From Planctomycetota bacterium (lineage in GTDB: Bacteria; Planctomycetota; Planctomycetia; Pirellulales; Pirellulaceae), in NCBI GenBank assembly GCA_019347795.1, contig JAHWKS010000482.1, positions 1 to 5,263 on the forward strand: a DNA stretch of 5,263 bases, read 5' to 3'. The notes beneath the pieces were generated by a model, which worked only from the letters and a program-made list of their open reading frames with translations, made no database searches and was not told where the DNA came from. A program made the translations under genes and the position numbers. Positions 1-3,716 of this stretch are shown here, piece after piece (the stretch's first letter is position 1; every line of letters begins with the position of its first letter).

Positions 1-100
1 GGGCGCCAGGCGCCCAGGGATCGGGAGACGTTGGGAAGCCGCCGCTCGTGAGGCTGCTTGAGGGACGGCTCCCGCCGACTTGCGTCGGGGGCTTCGGATC
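1..100 (+). repeat. 100-nt dispersed repeat, copy 1
   Basis: This stretch matches 2262-2361 at 94 of 100 positions with no gaps; the differences are at offsets 9, 29, 39, 50, 58 and 66. It opens with a perfect hairpin (GGGCGC, loop CAG, GCGCCC; positions 1-15) and ends with a second hairpin-forming part (CCGAC TTGC GTCGG core, about 77-90). The window starts at or inside the element, so its left end is unknown. Its frame translations are low-complexity and no protein is supported. Confidence 0.85.
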
Positions 101-156
101 GAATCAGCGAAAAACCCAGCCTCGGAGAAACCTACTCCACCACGCCCCCTCTCTCA

Positions 157-186
157 TCCTCCCCACCCGCGAAGCGGCGACAGAAG
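157..186 (+). repeat. short hairpin repeat (CGCGAAGCGGCGACAG type), copy 1
   Basis: This 30-nt stretch is identical to 2473-2502 except for one base and resembles 2403-2428. Its core in the other copies is GCCGC-GAA-GCGGC, a 5-bp stem. From memory this sequence type is very common between genes in planctomycetes. Confidence 0.7.
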
Positions 187-266
187 GAAGCCACGAATCC
201 AGGCCGCATTCCCAAACCGTCCACCCGCGGCTACGCCTTATCCGGCGCCGGGGCGTCAAACGAGGT

Positions 267-405
267 CTAATCCTCGACACGGAGCCCCGGTACGGCGGCG
301 AGGTCGCTGTCGGAACTGACGACCGTGCAGTCGCCGAGTGAGATTGCGATCGCAGCAATCTGGATATCAATCTGCTGCGGTATCGAGCAGGTATCGCCGC
401 GTCAT
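267..405 (-). pseudogene. VapC/PIN toxin relic with large internal deletion
   Basis: The minus strand reads MTRRYLLDTAAD then stop (405-367). In another frame, 371-267 reads IDIQIAAIA, SLGDCTVVSS and DSDLAAVPGLRVED then stop. The first piece is a typical PIN start with the first metal-binding Asp (LLD). The second is a typical PIN C-terminus with the last acidic residues (DIQIAAIA and DSDLAAVPGL). About 80-90 middle residues expected for a toxin of about 130, including the central catalytic Glu, are missing, and the halves are out of frame. The start codon overlaps the upstream antitoxin stop as ATGA, as in living toxin-antitoxin operons. The family often ends VENW or VEDW; here a TAG follows VED, which may be a further TGG-to-TAG change. 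Family assignment is from recall; the disruption is read directly. Confidence 0.82.
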
Positions 406-692
406 GACTGATCGTCCTGGAACTGCTGACGAACAGCCTCGATGTTATGAAGCCGCATCGCGTTTTCCCAGGCGTCCCACTCAGGATCATCCGCCGGCGC
501 CGGCGGAATTTCCCGCAGCTCGTCAATCCAGCCCTGGATTGCGGCCGGGTCGTCGCCCTGTTCGTCCTCCGTCATGAACTCGATGGGGGAAAGGATGTCT
601 TCCTGAACGATGAGGCGGCAGCCTTCGGGCCAATCGGCGGGGCCTTGGAGGACGACCCGTCCCTGCTTCCAAACCGCTTTGAGCGCACTCAT
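402..692 (-). CDS. small antitoxin-like protein partnering a lost PIN toxin
   Basis: This is a 96-residue soluble acidic protein. Its N-terminus (MSALKAVWKQGRVVLQG, then PADWPEGCRLIV) is a short beta-rich segment like that of small antitoxins that precede PIN toxins in planctomycetes. The rest is charged and probably helical, with DDPEWDAWENAMRL near residues 68-81. I chose the ATG at 692 because GGAG lies 8 nt upstream and because similar proteins start with MS-LKA-W; an in-frame ATG at 731 would add 13 residues but lies on the -10-like box. Its stop overlaps the toxin relic start by ATGA. The expected role is to bind and neutralise the toxin and perhaps repress the operon. Since the toxin gene is broken, it is now an orphan: either decaying, or kept for repression or protection against related toxins. 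Confidence 0.82.
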   Translation of the reverse strand: MSALKAVWKQGRVVLQGPADWPEGCRLIVQEDILSPIEFMTEDEQGDDPAAIQGWIDELREIPPAPADDPEWDAWENAMRLHNIEAVRQQFQDDQS

Positions 693-729
693 ATTGAGGA
701 CTCCGTCAAGAGTGAATTCCCCGCGTTCC

Positions 730-735
730 ATTCTA
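730..735 (-). promoter_or_regulatory. -10-like TAGAAT upstream of the orphan antitoxin
   Basis: The minus strand reads GTGTAGAATGG, with its last hexamer base 37 nt before the ATG at 692. A second TAGAATG lies 22 bp further upstream (752-757), about two helical turns away. No good -35 box is visible, so the call rests on the box, its spacing, and the similar TAAAATG boxes before the genes at 1190 and 2589. Confidence 0.35.
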
Positions 736-749
736 CACGCCGCGCCTTG

Positions 750-839
750 TCATTCTAAGACCCAAGCGGCCGGCTCCCTAATCAACCCAACGACCAACCG
801 CGTCCCGCGAATGACCGCGTTGCCCACGAACACTTTGTT
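750..839 (-). pseudogene. DUF433 antitoxin-like fragment, decayed
   Basis: The minus strand translates 839-750 as NKVFVG, NAVIRGTRLVVGLI, REPAAWVLE and then stop. The core NAVIRGTRLVV closely matches the DUF433 signature GKPVIRGTRLxV, a small antitoxin family often paired with DUF5615 PIN-like toxins. A TAA directly precedes the fragment in the same frame and no start codon lies within it, so only about 29 of the usual 70-80 residues remain. The tail past VGLI no longer follows the family pattern. No DUF5615 partner is visible nearby. The signature is read directly; the family name is from recall. Confidence 0.55.
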
Positions 840-957
840 TTATTGCAAGCGAGTTCCTGCCATTCGTCCCCGGAGCGAGAACGCCGGCGATTGCCACTCC
901 GCCCCCGAGGGCAGCAAAGGCGCCACGAAGCGCGCGTCCCCGTCCCCCCACCCGCGC

Positions 958-1008
958 CGCCAGCGTGGCGCGACACTCCGTGTCGTGAAACTGCGATTCG
1001 CAGAGTCT
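958..1008 (+). repeat. 51-nt hairpin repeat, copy 1
   Basis: It matches 2076-2126 at 43 of 51 positions without gaps. It can form three consecutive hairpins: CGCCA-GCG-TGGCG, CGACAC-TCC-GTGTCG and TGCGA-T-TCGCA. Two stem base pairs change on both sides between the copies, which suggests the fold was once under selection. The tandem array begins directly after it. Confidence 0.75.
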
Positions 1009-1097
1009 CACTCCGCCACTCCGCCACTCCGCCACTCCGCCACTCCGCCACTCCGCCACTCCGCCACTCCTCCACCACTCCGCCACTCCACCACTCC
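1009..1097 (+). repeat. tandem array of the 8-bp unit CCGCCACT
   Basis: Seven perfect copies of CCGCCACT run from 1013 to 1068. An 11-nt variant (CCTCCACCACT, 1069-1079), one perfect unit (1080-1087) and one CCACCACT unit (1088-1095) follow. Because 8 is not a multiple of 3, the array cycles through frames every 24 nt and produces peptide-like repeats that are not protein evidence. Copy number probably varies between strains by slippage. Confidence 0.9.
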
Positions 1098-1140
1098 ATC
1101 GCGCCCGCCGTCAGCCTTCCCATCGCTCATGCCATCGGGC

Positions 1141-1146
1141 TAAAAT
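1141..1146 (+). promoter_or_regulatory. -10-like TAAAAT upstream of the antitoxin-toxin operon
   Basis: GGGCTAAAATGC lies 43 nt before the ATG at 1190. No convincing -35 hexamer is seen 16-18 bp upstream. Similar boxes stand 37-38 nt ahead of the genes starting at 692 (minus) and 2589. Confidence 0.4.
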
Positions 1147-1189
1147 GCAAGTGCGGTGAAACCATAACGCGGGCACAAAGGCAGAAGCG

Positions 1190-1414
1190 ATGACGACGCG
1201 AGTTACGGCAACGGTGATCGGGGGGCTTCTCAAGCCGGATGAAACTCTTTCCCTGCCCGACCAAACTCGCGTGACCTTGACGATCGAGCGCCTCGGCGCC
1301 GCGGACGAACCGGCCCAGGCCTGGGCGTCCCTGAAGACCTGGATTCGCGACAACCCGCTCCATGGCTTGGGTCCGCGGCTTACCCGGGATGAACTCCATC
1401 AGCGGCGATGGTGA
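1190..1414 (+). CDS. small AF2212-like antitoxin, first of a tandem pair
   Basis: This 74-residue protein starts MTTRVTATVIGGLLKP, then DETLSLPDQTRVTLTIE. The pattern of a short strand, G-x-L-x-P, L-x-L-P-x-x-T-R-V and a hydrophobic strand is that of AF2212/DUF104-type, AbrB-like small antitoxins. The C-terminus is RLTRDELHQRRW. It is a paralogue of the next gene: the first 33 residues and the TRDELH tail are nearly the same, while residues 35-58 differ strongly. A weak AAAGG lies about 8 nt before the ATG. Seven nucleotides separate it from the next gene, so the two should share a transcript. It is expected to neutralise a PIN toxin or act in operon repression. No toxin of its own follows: the place matching the VapC start codon in the second copy reads ATC. 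Confidence 0.85.
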   Translation: MTTRVTATVIGGLLKPDETLSLPDQTRVTLTIERLGAADEPAQAWASLKTWIRDNPLHGLGPRLTRDELHQRRW

Positions 1415-1421
1415 CCGACTC

Positions 1422-1643
1422 ATGACAACTCGCGTGACAGCCACGGTGATCGGCGGGATGCTCCGCCCCGACGAAACCCTTACGCTCCCCGACCAGACGC
1501 GAGTCGCCTTGACGATCGAGCCGATCGCCGCCCCCCGCGATCCGGCGGCAGCCTGGCGAGCGATCCTTGATCGGCTGGCAAAGCGCCCCATTAACTCCGG
1601 CGGACGACGTTTCACGCGGGACGAACTGCATGAACGCCGTTGA
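1422..1643 (+). CDS. small AF2212-like antitoxin paired with VapC
   Basis: This 73-residue protein starts MTTRVTATVIGGMLRP, then DETLTLPDQTRVALTIE, and ends RRFTRDELHERR. It is the antitoxin half of the downstream PIN module; this family and its INSGGRR-x-TRDELHERR ending are familiar to me in front of VapC genes in planctomycetes. The N-terminal half looks like a small beta-rich DNA-binding or dimerisation fold. The C-terminal tail, as in other VapB-type antitoxins, probably wraps the toxin active site. I chose the ATG at 1422 because it aligns exactly with the paralogue's start and has GGTGA 7 nt upstream; an in-frame ATG at 1362 lies inside the preceding gene. Its last 14 nt overlap the toxin start, which implies translational coupling. 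Confidence 0.88.
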   Translation: MTTRVTATVIGGMLRPDETLTLPDQTRVALTIEPIAAPRDPAAAWRAILDRLAKRPINSGGRRFTRDELHERR

Positions 1644-2049
1644 TACCAACGTCTTCGTCTATGCCCTGGATACAAACGAACCGGCGAAGCAGGCCAAGGC
1701 GCAAGCCCTGCTGACGCAGCTTTCCGGACGTCCGGCCGAGACCTTTTTGTTGTGGCAAGTCGCGGCGGAACTCTTGAGCTGTCTGCGGAAGTGGGAGTCG
1801 CTTGGACGGATCGCCCCCGCCGACGTGGAAGCGCATTTTCGCGACGTGCTGACAATGTTTCCGTTGCACGTTCCCACCGCGCAGGTCTTCGATTATTCCT
1901 TTCACTTCTCCTCGAAATTCCCGCTATCCCACTGGGACAGCATGATCCTCGCGGCGTGCAAGGGAGCCGGAGCGACGACCCTTTATTCCGAGGATCTGGA
2001 CGCCGGGACCAACTACGACGGCGTCACCGTCGTGAATCCGTTCGCCTGA
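1630..2049 (+). CDS. vapC: VapC-like PIN-domain ribonuclease toxin
   Basis: This 139-residue single-domain PIN protein matches the usual VapC length. The acidic residues expected to bind Mg2+ or Mn2+ are all visible: Asp5 in AVDTNVFVYA, Glu47 in VAAELLSCL, Asp103 in SHWDSMILAAC, and Asp122 (with Glu121 and Asp124) in YSEDLDAG. It ends with the typical GVTVVNPF strand. The family cleaves specific RNAs such as tRNAs, initiator tRNA or rRNA, and halts translation when the antitoxin is lost; the target here cannot be told from sequence. The ATG at 1630 lies within the last codons of the antitoxin (14-nt overlap), so synthesis is probably coupled to it. No frameshift or lost catalytic residue is seen, so this is the only apparently functional toxin in the window. 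Confidence 0.93.
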   Translation: MNAVDTNVFVYALDTNEPAKQAKAQALLTQLSGRPAETFLLWQVAAELLSCLRKWESLGRIAPADVEAHFRDVLTMFPLHVPTAQVFDYSFHFSSKFPLSHWDSMILAACKGAGATTLYSEDLDAGTNYDGVTVVNPFA

Positions 2050-2075
2050 ACGGGGCGCGGCCGCCAACGAATCGG

Positions 2076-2126
2076 CGCCAGCGTGCCGCGACGCTCCGCA
2101 ACGTGAAATTCCGATTCGGAGAGTCT
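2076..2126 (+). repeat. 51-nt hairpin repeat, copy 2
   Basis: It aligns without gaps to 958-1008 (43/51). The third hairpin is kept as TCCGA-T-TCGGA, where copy 1 has TGCGA-T-TCGCA: a G-C pair has become C-G. In the second hairpin one A-T pair has become G-C but two others are lost, and the first hairpin has lost one pair. It begins 26 nt after the vapC stop codon. Confidence 0.75.
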
Positions 2127-2176
2127 GTGTCTGTATTGCGACGAACGCATGACGAGGAAGGTCGCAGTCTCCCTCG

Positions 2177-2211
2177 GAAGCCCCGACGCAAGTCGGCGGG
2201 AGAAATCCCTC
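2177..2211 (-). repeat. inverted partial copy of the long repeat's hairpin half
   Basis: Read on the minus strand, it runs GAGGGA, then CTCCCGCCGACTTGCG, TCGGGG and CTTC, matching 2321-2356 and 60-95 apart from two substitutions and one missing G. It forms an inverted pair with 2321-2356 around 109 nt. Confidence 0.75.
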
Positions 2212-2261
2212 GGGCAACCCAGCCGGCGTCGGCGTCCATCCCCTCCACCACCGGGAAACCC

Positions 2262-2361
2262 GGGCGCCAAGCGCCCAGGGATCGGGAGAGGTTGGGAAGG
2301 CGCCGCTCGTTAGGCTGCGTGAGGGATGGCTCCCGCCGACTTGCGTCGGGGGCTTCGGATC
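2262..2361 (+). repeat. 100-nt dispersed repeat, copy 2
   Basis: It is 94% identical to 1-100 with no gaps. It starts with a perfect 6-bp hairpin (GGGCGC-CAA-GCGCCC). The loop differs from copy 1 (CAG) but the stem is unchanged. Weaker similarity continues for about 14 nt past the right end. Confidence 0.87.
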
Positions 2362-2402
2362 AAAGCGGCGGAAAATATCAGAGTCCCACTCCCCCATCCC
2401 AC

Positions 2403-2428
2403 CGTCCCCAGCCGCGCAGCGGCGACAG
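2403..2428 (+). repeat. short hairpin repeat, copy 2
   Basis: It carries CCCCAGCCGCGCAGCGGC followed by GACAG. It is the same element as 157-186 and 2473-2502, with GCA instead of GAA in the loop of the 5-bp stem. Confidence 0.65.
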
Positions 2429-2435
2429 TATGTAG

Positions 2436-2455
2436 CCGCCAGCGCAAGCTGGCGG
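2436..2455 (+). repeat. perfect 8-bp hairpin with GCAA tetraloop
   Basis: CCGCCAGC and GCTGGCGG pair perfectly around GCAA, a GNRA tetraloop. It sits between two copies of the short CGCGAAGCGG-type repeat and is probably part of the same composite element. Confidence 0.7.
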
Positions 2456-2472
2456 ACCGCGATCGCCACCAA

Positions 2473-2502
2473 TCCTCCCCAGCCGCGAAGCGGCGACAGA
2501 AG
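2473..2502 (+). repeat. short hairpin repeat, copy 3
   Basis: It is identical to 157-186 at 29 of 30 positions, with core GCCGC-GAA-GCGGC. Confidence 0.7.
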
Positions 2503-2544
2503 CGCCCGGACCGACTGAACACGGCGTCACCGCAAGTCCGCACC

Positions 2545-2550
2545 TAAAAT
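2545..2550 (+). promoter_or_regulatory. -10-like TAAAAT upstream of the HNH gene
   Basis: CACCTAAAATGTT lies 38 nt before the ATG at 2589, with GGAGA (2574-2578) between the predicted transcript start and that ATG. No -35 box is clear. Confidence 0.35.
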
Positions 2551-2588
2551 GTTGCCGCGCCATCCGGATTTGTGGAGAATCGGGCTCA

Positions 2589-3572
2589 ATGTCGCGGTGT
2601 GCATCGATTCTTGCTTCTCTAGTGCGGCAAAGTCACACGAATGAGTTGTTGCAACAATCGGTTGTCAAAATGGCGATTGACTGGCTCGAGAGGTTTTCCG
2701 GACTACGACTCGTCCGCGCCAGCGGCGACGGTGCGCCACATAAGCCGCTGTTGCTGATCGTGCTCTGCGACCTTGCGGAAGAAGGCCTCTTGGTTGAGAA
2801 GCGAATCGGACTGACGCCGGAATTAGCATCCCGCTTTTTGTCCTATTGGCCGATTGTGGCCCAGAGGCGCCGGCGGGGACCAGACGTGCGATTGCCCTTT
2901 CACCATCTGGGGAGCGACGGAGTGTGGCGCCCGCTCGACGAAAATGGAAAGCCGTCCCCAGCGCGCACGGCTACGCGATCTGCCGAGATTTCCGAAGACT
3001 TGGTGGAATTCCTTTCCGACCCGTCGCAGCGAAATCGAGCGCGTCATTTGCTGATCGCCCGCTACTTCCGGCCGTCCGAGCAAATCGCACTTTATGAAGC
3101 CATCGGCTTGCCCGTTCCCTCCAAAATCGAAATCGAGCGAAACGCCGCCTATGAAAGTCCCGCCGCCGCAAAACTTGTCGGGCGCGAAGCCAAGTTTCGC
3201 ATGCGCGTGCTTGCGGCGTACGACTACACTTGCGCGCTCACGGGCCACCGGCTGACCACGATTTCCGGTGCCAGCATTGTCGATGCCGCCCACATCCACC
3301 AGTTCGCCGATAGCCGCAACAACAACCTCGACAACGGGATCGCCCTTTCGAGAACCGCCCACTGGCTCTTCGATCACGGCCTCTGGACTATCGCTGACGA
3401 CTACAAAGTCGTCGTCGCCTTGCAAGCCTTTGAAGAGACCGCTCCGCACGAGGCCATTCTGCTTTCGGCAAAGCATGGCGCGTCAATCCGGCTTCCGAAA
3501 GAGGTCGGCTTGCGCCCGAATCCTATTCACCTCGATTGGCATCGCCGAAGGAGGTTTGCTGGACTTGGTTAA
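2589..3572 (+). CDS. McrA-like HNH endonuclease with putative sulfur-binding N-terminal domain
   Basis: This 327-residue protein has two parts. Residues about 29-165 (WLERFSGL, APHKPLLLIVLCDLAEEG, PFHHLGSDGVW) resemble the DNA-reading domain of ScoMcrA/SprMcrA-type proteins, which recognise phosphorothioate-modified DNA. Residues about 200-265 form an HNH nuclease: YTCALTG, DAAHIHQFA (His235), LDNGIAL (Asn249) and HWLFDHG (His258), as in predicted restriction endonucleases of COG3440. No Cys4 zinc site is present. The expected job is type IV restriction, cutting modified foreign DNA. The start is uncertain: 2589 has GGAGA 10 nt upstream, but the family pattern begins near the ATG at 2670 (MAIDWLERF), which would give 300 residues, and the first 27 codons are poor in GC. 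Sulfur recognition is inferred from domain layout and has not been shown for this protein. Confidence 0.88.
   Translation: MSRCASILASLVRQSHTNELLQQSVVKMAIDWLERFSGLRLVRASGDGAPHKPLLLIVLCDLAEEGLLVEKRIGLTPELASRFLSYWPIVAQRRRRGPDVRLPFHHLGSDGVWRPLDENGKPSPARTATRSAEISEDLVEFLSDPSQRNRARHLLIARYFRPSEQIALYEAIGLPVPSKIEIERNAAYESPAAAKLVGREAKFRMRVLAAYDYTCALTGHRLTTISGASIVDAAHIHQFADSRNNNLDNGIALSRTAHWLFDHGLWTIADDYKVVVALQAFEETAPHEAILLSAKHGASIRLPKEVGLRPNPIHLDWHRRRRFAGLG
2646..2657. promoter_or_regulatory. 12-bp perfect palindrome near the alternative HNH start
   Basis: TTGTTGCAACAA is its own reverse complement and ends 12 nt before the alternative start ATG at 2670. If translation starts there, it lies in the leader, where it could be an operator. 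If translation starts at 2589 it is inside the gene. Function unproven. Confidence 0.3.
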
Positions 3573-3625
3573 TCAGACCTGCACGGCGGCGTCCGCGGCG
3601 ACGAAACAGCTCGCCCGAGCGTGGG

Positions 3626-3649
3626 ATCAGCGCGAACATCAGCGCGAAC
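3626..3649 (+). repeat. 12-bp perfect tandem direct repeat
   Basis: ATCAGCGCGAAC occurs twice with no gap, in the 144-nt space between the HNH gene and the next gene, about 25 nt before a -10-like box. It could be a pair of regulator sites one turn apart or a simple slippage duplication. Confidence 0.6.
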
Positions 3650-3673
3650 CCGCCCCTCCCGGAGTATTGTCGC

Positions 3674-3679
3674 TATAGA
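3674..3679 (+). promoter_or_regulatory. -10-like TATAGA upstream of the HEPN-like gene
   Basis: GCTATAGATG lies 37 nt before the ATG at 3717. No -35 hexamer fits at 16-18 bp; the 12-bp direct repeat stands in that region instead, which would suit an activator-dependent promoter. Weak evidence. Confidence 0.3.
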
Positions 3680-3716
3680 TGAATCAACGCGTTTACCTTT
3701 TCCTGCGAGGTGCCTA

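Larger units (their letters stand above)
840..1189. other. gene-free interval with repeats
   Basis: No protein-coding gene is supported here. Positions 840-957 are GC-rich with no recognised motif. Then come the hairpin repeat (958-1008), the 8-bp tandem array (1009-1097) and a short leader with a -10-like box before the antitoxin at 1190. Open frames across it on both strands are low-complexity (runs such as RHSATPPL or EWRSGGVA) and simply translate the array. Confidence 0.7.
2050..2588. other. 540-nt gene-free interval made of dispersed repeats
   Basis: No gene is supported on either strand. In order it holds the 51-nt hairpin repeat copy 2 (2076-2126), an inverted partial copy of the long repeat (2177-2211), the full second copy of the long repeat (2262-2361), two copies of the short CGCGAAGCGG-type repeat (2403-2428 and 2473-2502) around a GCAA-loop hairpin (2436-2455), and a -10-like box (2545-2550). 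No clear terminator follows the toxin gene. Confidence 0.75.

Noticed and set aside
104..526. Open frame of 140 codons on the minus strand
   Set aside because: It is rich in Arg and Ser, overlaps the antitoxin and toxin relic in another frame, and runs into a dispersed repeat; no family pattern.
1009..1097. CRISPR array
   Set aside because: The unit is 8 bp with no spacers, so it is a simple tandem repeat.
610..1143. Open frame of 177 codons on the plus strand with RHSATPPL repeats
   Set aside because: The repeats are only the translation of the 8-bp tandem array, and the frame runs antisense over the antitoxin start and the DUF433 relic.
1127..1855. Open frame of 242 codons on the minus strand
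   Set aside because: It lies antisense to two antitoxins and the start of vapC, all of which have recognisable family motifs.
2177..2356. Insertion sequence bounded by inverted repeats
   Set aside because: The inverted arms enclose 109 nt without any coding frame of note, no target-site duplication is visible, and one arm is part of a larger direct repeat.
1752..2435. Open frame of 227 codons on the plus strand
   Set aside because: It begins in another frame of vapC and continues through repeats; the composition is dominated by Arg, Ser and Pro.
2823..3476. Open frame of 217 codons on the minus strand
   Set aside because: It is the antisense shadow of the HNH endonuclease gene.
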